A stretch of 64,000 nucleotides of DNA, from the NCBI GenBank assembly GCA_905181935.1, contig CAJIZV010000003.1, forward strand, positions 1-64,000, read 5' to 3'. The DNA is from an uncultured Amylibacter sp. (GTDB lineage: Bacteria > Pseudomonadota > Alphaproteobacteria > Rhodobacterales > Rhodobacteraceae). The notes beneath the pieces are model-generated. The model saw nothing but the letters and a program-made list of their open reading frames with translations, did not search any database and was not told the DNA's origin. Of the stretch, positions 20,779-29,732 are shown piece after piece (positions within the stretch are counted from its first letter, which is position 1; every line of letters starts with the position of its first letter). The translations under genes were made by a program, and so were the position numbers.

Positions 20779-22926
20779 ATGGCTAAGAGCCCTGAACACC
20801 GAACTAAGTTAATTGCGCCTAAACGTAACTTTTCTAAGAAAAAGAACGAAAGCTTGATTGTGGCTAAAAAGCAGCAAAAAAGTAAGGTTGGGTTAAAAAA
20901 ACCTAACCAAAAAAAAGAAACATCTGGCAACTTTATAACTTATTTTTTTAGATATATTATTAGATTAATTCTAAAAGCATTTTGGTGGTTTACCTTAAGA
21001 TTTATTATTGTTTTTGTTTTTGTTTTGAGTGCGTCGACACTTTATTATTTTGGAAGGCTCCCTGATGCCAATGTATTAATGGATGATCGACTCAAGGGAT
21101 CGGTAACAATGCTTGATTCAAGGGGTGAAGTCTTTGCTTGGCGTGGTGATCAATTCGGGGGAAGAGTTACTTCTACAACTGTCTCACCACATTTAAAAAA
21201 TGCTATTATTGCAACAGAAGATAAACGATTCTATCAGCACTGGGGTATTAGCCCACGTGGTATAATTGGTGCTATTCGTATAAATCTGCGTGAGGGCCGT
21301 AAAGCTTGGAAGGGTAATGGAGGCTCAACCATAACGCAGCAGCTTGCAAAAAGAATTTACTTTGAGGGCCTTGGTGGCTTAGAGCGCAAGATTAAAGAAG
21401 TTCCAATGTCCATTGCTATGGAAATTAAATATACAAAAAATGAAATATTAACGATTTACTTAAATCGTGCATTTCTAGGTTCTGGAGCTTATGGTTTTGA
21501 GGCTGCAAGTCAGCGGTACTTTGGAAAATCTGCGCGCAATGTTAACCCAGCAGAAGCAGCAATGTTGGCTGGTTTACTGAAAGCACCTTCGGCAGCAAAT
21601 CCAATTCGAAATTTAGATCGTGCGCAAACGCGTGGAACTTTAATTGTAAGCCTGATGGAAAGTCAGGGGTATTTAACGCAAGCTCAAGCAAGACAAGCGA
21701 AAAACAATCCTGCAGAATTATCGCAGATTGCTGCAGATAAAGCTGGTGGGTATTTTGCTGACTGGGTATTAAACGCAGCACCTGAATTTATCATTAAAGA
21801 TGCCAATGCAGATGTGATCATAAAAACTACTTTTGATAAGCGCATTCAAAAAGATGCTGAAGAGGCTTTAGAAATTGTATTTCAAAAACTTAAAGTGGGC
21901 TCAAACGTTCAGGCCGCTATTTTAGTTATGTCAAAAGATGGTGCTGTGAGGGCAATGGTTGGTGGTCGCAAAACTGGTCTGGCAGGTTCTTTTAATCGTG
22001 CAACTCAAGCTCTACGCCAAACAGGGTCTGCGTTTAAACCATTTGTTTATGCGGCGGCCTTGGAAAATGGATACCGATATAATGATATTTTACGCGATGA
22101 ACCAATTTTGATTACAGACACAAGTGGTGAATATAAACCTCAGAATTATAACCGTATTTTTGAGGGGAATGTTTCGCTTACACATGCATTTGCAAAGTCT
22201 ACAAACACTGTGGCAATTAAGCTTAGTGAGGAAGTTGGTCGTGCACGCGTAAAAGCTATTGCTACAGATTTAGGGATAACAACTGATATTCCACTTGTTG
22301 CATCAATGGCACTAGGGACTGGCGAAAGCACACTACTGGAAATGACTGGTGCATATGCTGGTATTTTAAATCAAGGGATTGCAGCAAAGCCATATGGACT
22401 TAGAGCTCTTACTATTCAAGGGGAAAGAAACCCATTGTTAGAACATGATCCAAGTGAGGGGTTACGTGTAATTAATGAAAATGCGGCAAGTCAATTAACC
22501 TTCATGATGAACCAAGTAATAAAAGTGGGCACAGGTAGGCGTGCAAATTTAGAGGAACGCCAAGCTGCAGGTAAAACTGGCACAACACAAGGTGCGAGGG
22601 ATGCATGGTTTATAGGTTTTACGGCTGATTATGTAACAGGAGTTTGGATGGGATATGATGATAATCGTAAATTATCTGGTGTAACAGGTGGAGGATTACC
22701 TGCGGATATATGGCGTGAAACTATGCTACGTGTTCATGAGGGCTTACCATTGAAGCCTTTGTTTATGGGTTCATCTGAATCCGTTGAATTATTTGCGCCC
22801 ATAAAAGCTTTAGGCGGAACACAAATTAAAAGTATTTTTAAAAGTATCAAAAATGAAATCAAAAAAATAGAAAAACCAAAAAGTGAAATTAAATCAATTT
22901 TTGGAAATATTTTTAGTAAAGATTAG
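20779..22926 (+). CDS. class A penicillin-binding protein (transglycosylase/transpeptidase)
   Basis: A 715-residue bifunctional peptidoglycan synthase. A Lys-rich cytoplasmic tail (1-50) is followed by one membrane helix (about 52-92). The glycosyltransferase domain has EDKRF with catalytic Glu147 and GGSTITQQLAKRI (181-193). The transpeptidase domain has SAFK (SxxK), AKSTN (SxN) and KTGTTQGARDAWF (KTG). It ends with a Lys-rich tail from about 680. It resembles PBP1A/PBP1C types, but the PBP1A OB-like insert is not evident, so no gene symbol is given. It is convergent with mlaC, 12 bases apart. Confidence 0.9.
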   Translation: MAKSPEHRTKLIAPKRNFSKKKNESLIVAKKQQKSKVGLKKPNQKKETSGNFITYFFRYIIRLILKAFWWFTLRFIIVFVFVLSASTLYYFGRLPDANVLMDDRLKGSVTMLDSRGEVFAWRGDQFGGRVTSTTVSPHLKNAIIATEDKRFYQHWGISPRGIIGAIRINLREGRKAWKGNGGSTITQQLAKRIYFEGLGGLERKIKEVPMSIAMEIKYTKNEILTIYLNRAFLGSGAYGFEAASQRYFGKSARNVNPAEAAMLAGLLKAPSAANPIRNLDRAQTRGTLIVSLMESQGYLTQAQARQAKNNPAELSQIAADKAGGYFADWVLNAAPEFIIKDANADVIIKTTFDKRIQKDAEEALEIVFQKLKVGSNVQAAILVMSKDGAVRAMVGGRKTGLAGSFNRATQALRQTGSAFKPFVYAAALENGYRYNDILRDEPILITDTSGEYKPQNYNRIFEGNVSLTHAFAKSTNTVAIKLSEEVGRARVKAIATDLGITTDIPLVASMALGTGESTLLEMTGAYAGILNQGIAAKPYGLRALTIQGERNPLLEHDPSEGLRVINENAASQLTFMMNQVIKVGTGRRANLEERQAAGKTGTTQGARDAWFIGFTADYVTGVWMGYDDNRKLSGVTGGGLPADIWRETMLRVHEGLPLKPLFMGSSESVELFAPIKALGGTQIKSIFKSIKNEIKKIEKPKSEIKSIFGNIFSKD

Positions 22927-22938
22927 ACAGCCAAAAAC

Positions 22939-23547
22939 CTAGCCTGCTGTAAGTAAATAACTGGTGAGCTTATCGACGGAACCACCTCTTTTATCAAGCA
23001 TAGAGCCAATTTGAACGCGGACATCCGACAGAACGCTAACGCCTTCAAGAAATAGATTATACATCAAAAATTTACCACGAGCATCAACGACATGCCATTG
23101 TGCTAAATAATTACTGCCGTCTTTAAATATAATTTTGCTATCTACTAAGTATCCGCCAGATGTTTTACGTGATTTATCAATAGTAATTTCTGCACCTATA
23201 AATTCCTTAAACTGTTTGCCATAATATCGTGCCATGTATCCACGAAATGCAGAAACGTATGCGATGCGCTGTGTCTTATTAGCACTGCGCCATGCTGGGC
23301 CTAATGCTTTTCTTGCAATAAGAGGGACATCTGCATAGGTTGAAAAAATTGTCTCAAATTTCCCAAACATTTCATTGCGCGAAGATTTTGCATTAATGGC
23401 AGAAAGCACATCAGTTGATAAATAATTAATTAATTCTTCTGCTTCTGATTTACTTAAAGCAAATGCAGGCATTCCTAAAAGTGCAGTGATACCGACTAAA
23501 GAAGAAACCGCCGATCTGCGCGAAATATATATACTATTCATCGTCAT
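22939..23547 (-). CDS. mlaC: MlaC/Ttg2D-family periplasmic phospholipid-binding protein
   Basis: A 202-residue periplasmic protein that carries phospholipid between MlaA at the outer membrane and the inner-membrane Mla ABC complex. The N terminus has a twin-Arg type signal (ISRRSAVSS, then a hydrophobic run ending PAFA). The body carries the MlaC-type pattern ARKALGPAWRSANKTQRIAYVSAF and a VDSKIIFKDGS strand. Its start overlaps the mlaA end by 14 bases. The ABC genes mlaDEF are not in the window. Confidence 0.86.
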   Translation of the reverse strand: MTMNSIYISRRSAVSSLVGITALLGMPAFALSKSEAEELINYLSTDVLSAINAKSSRNEMFGKFETIFSTYADVPLIARKALGPAWRSANKTQRIAYVSAFRGYMARYYGKQFKEFIGAEITIDKSRKTSGGYLVDSKIIFKDGSNYLAQWHVVDARGKFLMYNLFLEGVSVLSDVRVQIGSMLDKRGGSVDKLTSYLLTAG

Positions 23548-24277
23548 ACGGGTTCCCTAGATCATCGTCTGATATTGTATTATTGTTTAACTCAAATCTT
23601 CGATTTTGTAGATAATATAAGCGTTGAGACGCATAACTATCTTCATTTTGGTATAAAACACTATCAATCATATCACCGTATTCATTGCGGTCTCCTGCTA
23701 ATTCAATGAGTTTTGCACCTTGAGTATAGGGTCTATATTTTGATGGTAAAATAGAATTTATGGGATCCATCATAAAATCTACCATAATGCCAGTTGTGTC
23801 ACGCACTGTAGATGCTGCGTAAAAAGGTAATTCTATATAAGCACCTTCTCCAACGCCCCAATTATGAAGTGTTTCACCAAAATTGCTCTCATCAGCTATC
23901 AATCCAAGTCTTGATGCTGGGTCAATAATACCACCAAGTCCAATTGTTGAGTTCACTAAAAACCTTGCAGTAGATTTCAAAGATTTTATAATTTTGCCTT
24001 GTAGCAAATGGTTTGTTGCGTTTGATGGTTCTGATAAATTATCAGTAAAGTCATTAATTATTTCATCCGCAAAATCGTTAACAACTATGCCATACGCTTT
24101 ACCTGCAGGTCGTAACATCCAAGTATCTAATGTTTTGTTAAAGGCATGTGTCTTGCGATTAATTTGTTCTAAGGGGTCGTTAAATTCTGTTGGAGTATTT
24201 TGTGCGCATGCGGAAAAAAGTAATCCTATAGAAAGTAAGAGTGAAATTTTCACAATATTGATATGTTTAAAATTCAT
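23534..24277 (-). CDS. mlaA: MlaA/VacJ-family outer-membrane lipoprotein
   Basis: A 247-residue lipoprotein: hydrophobic signal (about 11-25) ending LLFSAC, with Cys as the lipidation site. The VacJ domain follows with DPLEQINRKTHAFNKTLD, a conserved stretch of the family, then NSTIGLGGIIDPASRLGL and the ELPFYAASTVRD block. It removes mislocalised phospholipid from the outer leaflet. First gene of mlaA-mlaC. Confidence 0.9.
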   Translation of the reverse strand: MNFKHINIVKISLLLSIGLLFSACAQNTPTEFNDPLEQINRKTHAFNKTLDTWMLRPAGKAYGIVVNDFADEIINDFTDNLSEPSNATNHLLQGKIIKSLKSTARFLVNSTIGLGGIIDPASRLGLIADESNFGETLHNWGVGEGAYIELPFYAASTVRDTTGIMVDFMMDPINSILPSKYRPYTQGAKLIELAGDRNEYGDMIDSVLYQNEDSYASQRLYYLQNRRFELNNNTISDDDLGNPYDDE

Positions 24278-24541
24278 ATTAATTGTTCCATAGTAATTAT
24301 TACTGATTATTTAATATATTTACGAAAGCAAGTCCAGAATATGGTAAAATAAAAATTATTTTTATATGGTAGAAAATAAGCATCAATTTGAGACATTGAA
24401 TGTAGGCTCAGAAGGGTAAGCGCTACAAAGTTAGTATTAATTAAGCTAATATAATACTAAAAGTTATTGAAAATAACGCTATTTTCTATTGTGAAAATTG
24501 TAAAACAGATTAGAATTTTATAATATAAAAAAGGAAAGTAC

Positions 24542-25006
24542 ATGTCTTTAAATTACGAAAAGCGTTTGTTGGAATTAGGTATAACTTTGCCGGATGCTCC
24601 AGCTCCAGCAGCAAACTACGTCCCATACGTTGTCGTTGATAATATGGTATATGTATCTGGTCAAATTTCTGGTGATTCAACTGGTCGCATCAACGGTAAA
24701 TTAGGACAAAACTTTACAGTTGAACAGGGACAAGACGCTGCAAAGAGTTGTGCTATAAATTTAATTGCGCAAGTAAAAGCAGCTTGTGGTGGAGATTTAG
24801 ATCGTGTGATGCAAGTGGTTAAATTAGGTGGTTTCGTAAACTGTACTGCAGATTTTACAGATCACCCCAAAGTAATAAATGGTGCATCTGATTTAATGGT
24901 AGAAGTTTTTGGGAATGTTGGCAAACACGCGCGTGCTGCCGTTGGGTCATCTAGCTTACCTCTTGGTGTTGCAGTAGAGATTGAGGGCATTTTTAAAATT
25001 AAATGA
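24542..25006 (+). CDS. RidA family (YjgF/UK114) protein
   Basis: A 154-residue protein of the Rid family; this longer subgroup starts EKRLLELGITLPDAPAPAANYVPYV. It has VYVSGQIS and the C-terminal HARAAVGSSSLPLGVAVEIEGIFK, with the Arg that in RidA binds the substrate carboxylate. RidA proteins hydrolyse reactive imine/enamine intermediates, but whether this subgroup does is not known. GGAAAG before ATG is the ribosome site. It is the first gene of a four-gene overlapping operon to 27239. Confidence 0.9.
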   Translation: MSLNYEKRLLELGITLPDAPAPAANYVPYVVVDNMVYVSGQISGDSTGRINGKLGQNFTVEQGQDAAKSCAINLIAQVKAACGGDLDRVMQVVKLGGFVNCTADFTDHPKVINGASDLMVEVFGNVGKHARAAVGSSSLPLGVAVEIEGIFKIK

Positions 25007-25767
25007 ATTTACTTCATCCATTTATTGATGTGCCAATTGCTCACCGCACCTTACATGACATTAAAAAAGGCCGCCCAGAAAATTCATGGGAAGGACTAGA
25101 AGCTGCTATTGCGTCTGGCTTTGCTGTAGAGATTGATCTGCAACTTTCACGAGACGGCATACCTGTAGTATTTCATGATTATGAGTTAGATCGATTAACT
25201 GAATCATCAGGACTAATTGCTGATTTAGATGCTGATGAATTAGAGAATATTGTACTTATTGGAGGTAAGCGATGTATTCCACGGTTTGATACTTTTATGG
25301 AATATGTGGCTGGACGTGTACCTGTCTTAGTTGAACTAAAAGATCAAGATGGCGCGCTTGGTGACAAAATAACTGCACTTGAGGGCGCTGCATGTGAAGT
25401 CCTTCGTAAATATAAAGGTCCAGTTGCGGTTATGTCTTTTAACCCTAACATGATCGCTAGATGTGCAATGCTGGCACCTGGAATCCCTCGAGGGTTAGTA
25501 ACGGATGCTTACTCTGAAATAAATTGGCCAAAGGTTCCTAAAGCACGCCGCAAAGAACTAGCAGCCGTCCCACATTATTCTACTGTTGGTGCAACGTTTG
25601 TTTCCCACAGCTATTCAGATTTGCATTCAGAAAAACTTATAGAATTAAAAAAATCTGGAGCTTTAATATTTTGTTGGACTATTCGTTCAGAGGAACAAAG
25701 TAAGCAGGCTAAAAAAATTGTGGATTCTGTAACGTTTGAAGGCTATTTGCCAAATGATATTAGATGA
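25003..25767 (+). CDS. glycerophosphodiester phosphodiesterase
   Basis: A 254-residue GDPD-family TIM-barrel enzyme, predicted cytoplasmic (no signal). Catalytic motif: AHR (16-18), ENSWEG (27-32), EIDLQLSRDGIPVVFHDYEL with the metal-binding Glu/Asp and the second His. It releases glycerol-3-phosphate from lipid-derived diesters. Start overlaps the ridA stop (ATGA) and its stop overlaps the next start by 4 bases. Confidence 0.9.
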   Translation: MNLLHPFIDVPIAHRTLHDIKKGRPENSWEGLEAAIASGFAVEIDLQLSRDGIPVVFHDYELDRLTESSGLIADLDADELENIVLIGGKRCIPRFDTFMEYVAGRVPVLVELKDQDGALGDKITALEGAACEVLRKYKGPVAVMSFNPNMIARCAMLAPGIPRGLVTDAYSEINWPKVPKARRKELAAVPHYSTVGATFVSHSYSDLHSEKLIELKKSGALIFCWTIRSEEQSKQAKKIVDSVTFEGYLPNDIR

Positions 25768-26942
25768 CTAATGGCTCTAAGGTAGAGCTATCTGTGCTTG
25801 GAAGCATTGATGATATAGGACAGGCAGATTGGGATGCTTGTGCCTGCCCAGAACAACTTAATGACAGGGCAATTGATCCGTTCACTACTTATAGGTTTTT
25901 AAAAGCCCTTGAAGATAGTAAGTCTGTTGGCCATGGAACTGGCTGGTTACCACAATACCTCATCGCCAGCTTAGATGGAAATATTATTGCAGTGATGCCT
26001 AGCTTTGCAAAGGGACACTCTCAAGGTGAATATGTTTTTGACCATAATTGGGCGCAAGCTTATGAGAATGCAGGGGGACGCTATTATCCAAAATTTCAGG
26101 TAGCCACACCCTTTACACCTGTTACGGGGCGACGTTTTTTAACTCGCCCGGGATTTACAAATATTGGACGATCATCTCTGGTTGAAGGCATACAGATAGT
26201 TGTAAATCAACAAAAGTGGTCTTCAGGGCATATTACTTTTTGTAATGAAGATGAATTCGAAGCTGGTAAAAAGCTTGGGTTGTTGCCCCGCATTGGCCAA
26301 CAGTTTCATTGGGAAAATAATAATTATAAATCATTTGATGATTTTCTTTTGCAGTTATCATCGCGAAAACGTAAGAACCTCCGCAAAGAACGCAAAACAG
26401 CTTTAAACTTTGGTGGAACATTTTACCAATTTACTGGTGATGAAATCCAGCCTGAACACTGGGACGCGTTCTGGAGTTTTTACATTGATACTGGTGCACG
26501 CAAATGGGGAACTCCATATCTTACGCGCAGTTTTTTTGATTGTGCCCATGAAACTCTTCGAGATGACATTGTGTTATTTTTATGTGAGCGTAATGGGCGT
26601 TGGGTTGCGGGCGCTTTAAATTTTATTGGGCGGGATACTTTATTTGGTCGCTATTGGGGTTGTGTAGAAGATCATCCATGTTTGCATTTTGAGTTATGTT
26701 ATTACCGCGCTATTGATTATGCCATCGAAAACAACTTGGCTCGAGTAGAGGCGGGAGCTCAAGGTGAGCACAAATTGGCACGTGGTTATTTACCTGCACC
26801 AACGTACTCACTACATTGGTTTTCAGATGAAAGATTTAGGGGCGCTGTTGAAACATATTTGAATGTTGAACGTAAAGCAGTGGACCAAGATATAGAAATA
26901 TTAACTGACTATGGCCCTTTTCGCCAAAATTTGGAGGATTAA
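25764..26942 (+). CDS. FemAB-like/peptidogalycan biosynthesis family (DUF482) acyltransferase
   Basis: A 392-residue protein of the DUF482/FemAB-related GNAT-fold group. It has the family-typical SRKRKNLRKER basic helix (about 202-212), VAGALNFIGRDTLFGRYWGC and the C-terminal EAGAQGEHKLARGYLP block. The acceptor is not known. The gene sits between GDPD and PCD genes with 4-base and 0-base junctions, a grouping I associate with Rhodobacterales. Confidence 0.82.
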   Translation: MTNGSKVELSVLGSIDDIGQADWDACACPEQLNDRAIDPFTTYRFLKALEDSKSVGHGTGWLPQYLIASLDGNIIAVMPSFAKGHSQGEYVFDHNWAQAYENAGGRYYPKFQVATPFTPVTGRRFLTRPGFTNIGRSSLVEGIQIVVNQQKWSSGHITFCNEDEFEAGKKLGLLPRIGQQFHWENNNYKSFDDFLLQLSSRKRKNLRKERKTALNFGGTFYQFTGDEIQPEHWDAFWSFYIDTGARKWGTPYLTRSFFDCAHETLRDDIVLFLCERNGRWVAGALNFIGRDTLFGRYWGCVEDHPCLHFELCYYRAIDYAIENNLARVEAGAQGEHKLARGYLPAPTYSLHWFSDERFRGAVETYLNVERKAVDQDIEILTDYGPFRQNLED

Positions 26943-27239
26943 ATGCCTACACTATTAACTGAAAAACAACGTAAAGTAGAATTGGCCAGCTTATTTTTAA
27001 CTGGTTGGAGTATGATAGATGGCCGCGATGCTATCACTAAAGAATACAAATTTAGATCTTTTATTCGTGCTTTTGGTTGGATGGCATCAATTGCCATTAT
27101 AGCTGAAAAAATGAATCATCATCCAGAATGGTCAAACGTTTATAGTAGTGTGAATATAATTTTAACAACCCATAGTGAAAATGGACTGACTGAATTAGAT
27201 TTAGATTTAGCGCGTAAAATGGATTCATTAAAAAGTTAG
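26943..27239 (+). CDS. phhB: pterin-4-alpha-carbinolamine dehydratase
   Basis: A 98-residue PCD/DCoH enzyme. The active-site motif EKMNHHPEWSNVYSSV is present, with the His-His-Pro and downstream His (TTHSENGLTELD). It regenerates tetrahydropterin cofactor after aromatic hydroxylation, although no hydroxylase gene is in the window. It starts directly after the preceding stop codon. Confidence 0.92.
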   Translation: MPTLLTEKQRKVELASLFLTGWSMIDGRDAITKEYKFRSFIRAFGWMASIAIIAEKMNHHPEWSNVYSSVNIILTTHSENGLTELDLDLARKMDSLKS

Positions 27240-27258
27240 GGAGACGCAATCGCCTCCC
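27239..27258 (-). terminator. hairpin terminator between convergent phhB and peroxiredoxin genes
   Basis: GGGAGACG-CAAT-CGCCTCCC pairs with one mismatch. On the minus strand it is followed 3 bases later by CTTTTT; on the plus strand there is no T run. It lies 6 bases past the peroxiredoxin stop. Confidence 0.45.
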
Positions 27259-27264
27259 CAAAAA

Positions 27265-27753
27265 TTATAATTGTTCTATAATATTTTCGCCACCTGAAAT
27301 ATCACAAGTAGTTCTTTCTATTTCTTCATTGAGAGAAGTTATTATACCGTTCTCTACAATCATAGAATATCGCTGTGAGCGGCCAATAAAACCAACCGCT
27401 AAAACTGTAAAATCAAATCCGATTTTTTTTGTGTATGAGCCGTCACTATCTGCCAGCATCCCAATTTGCGCTGTATCAGCACCCATTTCTTTAGCCCAAG
27501 ATTTCATTACATGTACATCATTAACAGATACACAATAAATTCCGTCAACACCTTTAGCACGAATGGCATCGGCGTTGCGAACAAAGCTAGGCATGTGTGC
27601 AGTTGAACACGTGCCTGTATATGCACCAGGCAATCCAAAAATTACAATCTTTTTGCCTGCCGTAAGATTATTTAAATCGTGGGCTTCGGGGCCATTAGCA
27701 CCCATACTTTGAAATGTCGCATTGGGTAACTTGTCTCCCACAGAAATTTTCAT
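27265..27753 (-). CDS. peroxiredoxin of the Prx5 type
   Basis: A 162-residue thioredoxin-fold peroxidase. The peroxidatic motif is PGAYTGTCSTAHMPSF with Cys49. A further Cys in ERTTCDISG near the C terminus (about 150) could be a resolving Cys. It reduces H2O2 or organic peroxides using glutathione/glutaredoxin or thioredoxin. It is divergent from the flavoprotein reductase gene, 78 bases apart. Confidence 0.92.
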   Translation of the reverse strand: MKISVGDKLPNATFQSMGANGPEAHDLNNLTAGKKIVIFGLPGAYTGTCSTAHMPSFVRNADAIRAKGVDGIYCVSVNDVHVMKSWAKEMGADTAQIGMLADSDGSYTKKIGFDFTVLAVGFIGRSQRYSMIVENGIITSLNEEIERTTCDISGGENIIEQL

Positions 27754-27831
27754 AATTCGTCCTTTTCATTTTCGAGATAATTATATTACATATATGTATA
27801 TCAAAAGCTAAATTCCAGTAGGGATATTTTA

Positions 27832-29031
27832 ATGACACATGTAGCCGTTGTCGGTGCAGGCCAAGCAGGATCATCATTGGTTGCAAAGTTGCGAAATTCT
27901 GGGTTCACTGGAGATATTACCATGATAGGTGCAGAGAAAGTTCCCCCTTATCAGCGGCCACCGTTATCAAAGAAATATCTATTGGGTGAGATGGATTTCG
28001 AGCGCCTGTATTTAAGGCCAATGAATTTTTATTCAGAACACAATATTAAATTACGCCTTGGAGAAATAGTGACTAAAGTAGATCCTCTTGCAAAAGAGAT
28101 TACTATAAATGAGGAAACTATAACTTATGACGAACTTGTTTTTACAACGGGCTCTAATCCAAGACATTTACCTGACACATTAGGGGGTAAGTTGGGCGGG
28201 GTTCATGTTGTAAGGGGCTTGGGTGATGTTGATGAAATGGCGGTTGAATTTAAAAAGGGCCGCCACGTTCTAATAATTGGCGGAGGGTATATTGGACTTG
28301 AGGCGGCTGCAGTTGCTGCAAAGCTTGGTTTGCGTGTCACATTAGTTGAGATGGCTGAACGGATTTTACAACGTGTAGCTAGTTCTGAAACATCAGAGTT
28401 TTTTAGGTCACTGCACAAATCACATGGTGTTGATATTCGTGAGGGTGTGGGTTTAATAAAGCTCATTGGTAATGAAAAAGTTAAGTCAGCTCAATTGACA
28501 GATGGATCAGCATTAGACGTCGATTTTGTGATTGTGGGTGTAGGGATAACGCCATCTATTGAATTGGCTGAATTGGCTGGCTGTGATATTGAAAATGGAA
28601 TAAAAACTGATGCGTTTGGTCGTACATCTGTAAACAATATTTGGGCAGCTGGTGATTGTGCATCTTTCCCGTATAAAGGGGGGAGAATACGTTTAGAAAG
28701 CGTCCCCAATGCAATTGATCAATCTGAGGTGATTGCAACGAATATAATGGGCGGTACTAATGAATATATAGCTAAACCTTGGTTTTGGTCAGATCAATTT
28801 GATATAAAGTTACAAATTGCAGGGCTTAATACTGGCTTTGACAACGTGGTTTCGCGCATTACAGAATCTGGCGTATCTTTTTGGTATTATATGGATAAAA
28901 CTTTGTTGGCAGTTGATGCAATGAATGAACCGCGAGCGTATATGATAGGTAAAAGGCTTATAGAGTCTGGAAAATCTCCAGATAAAGCTGCAATCGGTGA
29001 TTGCTCTATAGATCTAAAGTCTTTGATGTAA
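27832..29031 (+). CDS. FAD-dependent ferredoxin/rhodocoxin reductase-like protein
   Basis: A 399-residue pyridine nucleotide-disulfide-fold flavoprotein. The FAD loop is VVGAGQAGSS (5-14), followed by PPYQRPPLSKKYLLG, a hallmark of oxygenase-coupled ferredoxin reductases (putidaredoxin/rhodocoxin reductase type). The NAD(P)H loop is IIGGGYIGLE (about 146-155). The second FAD motif is NIWAAGDCASF. No ferredoxin or P450 gene is adjacent, so the partner is unknown. The stop overlaps the rsmD start by one base (TAATG). Confidence 0.88.
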   Translation: MTHVAVVGAGQAGSSLVAKLRNSGFTGDITMIGAEKVPPYQRPPLSKKYLLGEMDFERLYLRPMNFYSEHNIKLRLGEIVTKVDPLAKEITINEETITYDELVFTTGSNPRHLPDTLGGKLGGVHVVRGLGDVDEMAVEFKKGRHVLIIGGGYIGLEAAAVAAKLGLRVTLVEMAERILQRVASSETSEFFRSLHKSHGVDIREGVGLIKLIGNEKVKSAQLTDGSALDVDFVIVGVGITPSIELAELAGCDIENGIKTDAFGRTSVNNIWAAGDCASFPYKGGRIRLESVPNAIDQSEVIATNIMGGTNEYIAKPWFWSDQFDIKLQIAGLNTGFDNVVSRITESGVSFWYYMDKTLLAVDAMNEPRAYMIGKRLIESGKSPDKAAIGDCSIDLKSLM

Positions 29032-29597
29032 TGCGGATTATTGGTGGTAAATTTCGTGGAATTACTTTGGCAAATGTTGGTAAGGGTGACAGCGAAGCAC
29101 ATTTGCGCCCCACATCGGACCGGGTTCGTGAAAGTATTTTCAACCTGCTTTTAAACGGCGGATATGGAAACCCAGTACCTGATGCTCGTGTTTTAGATTT
29201 ATTTGCTGGAACCGGTGCCTTAGGGCTTGAGGCTTTGTCACGGGGTGCTTCTAATGCTTTGTTTATAGATGATGGGGTTAAATCTTGTTCATTAATACGA
29301 GAAAATATAAATATTTTAAAAGTAGTTGATAAAGCAGAAATTTACCGTCGTGATGCAATTAAAATAGGGTTAACAAATAAAGGGCAATATGATTTACTAT
29401 TTCTTGATCCACCTTATGGAAAAAAAATGGGAGAAACAGCCTTAGCTGCATGCAGAGAAGGTGGCTGGCTTGTTGGTGGTGCATTGTGTGTATGGGAAGA
29501 AAATGCCCAACAGATTCCACCAATAGGTTTTAATCTGTTAGATGTTCGTAAATATGGCGATACTTGGGTGCATATTCTGGAAAATACACTTATTTAA
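29031..29597 (+). CDS. rsmD: 16S rRNA (guanine966-N2)-methyltransferase RsmD
   Basis: A 188-residue SAM-dependent rRNA methyltransferase. It starts MRIIGGKFRG, the standard RsmD N terminus, so ATG 29031 is chosen over an upstream in-frame TTG (29001). Motifs: RPTSDRVRESIFNLL, SAM loop LDLFAGTGALGLEALSRGA and catalytic DPPYG. Its start shares one base with the upstream stop, implying translational coupling. Confidence 0.94.
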   Translation: MRIIGGKFRGITLANVGKGDSEAHLRPTSDRVRESIFNLLLNGGYGNPVPDARVLDLFAGTGALGLEALSRGASNALFIDDGVKSCSLIRENINILKVVDKAEIYRRDAIKIGLTNKGQYDLLFLDPPYGKKMGETALAACREGGWLVGGALCVWEENAQQIPPIGFNLLDVRKYGDTWVHILENTLI

Positions 29598-29732
29598 ATT
29601 TTTAGTTTCCAATCACTAAATGTTACAAATTTGGAAATGAATAAATATCTTTTGCTTTAAGCATGCGAAGCCCCTTGTTCATATAAATTCTATGTGTGAT
29701 TGAGTAAATCAATAGGTAAAAACAGGATCCAA

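Noticed and set aside
29001..29030. Upstream TTG start for RsmD
   Set aside because: It lies inside the preceding gene with no ribosome site; MRIIGGKFRG from 29031 is the conserved start.
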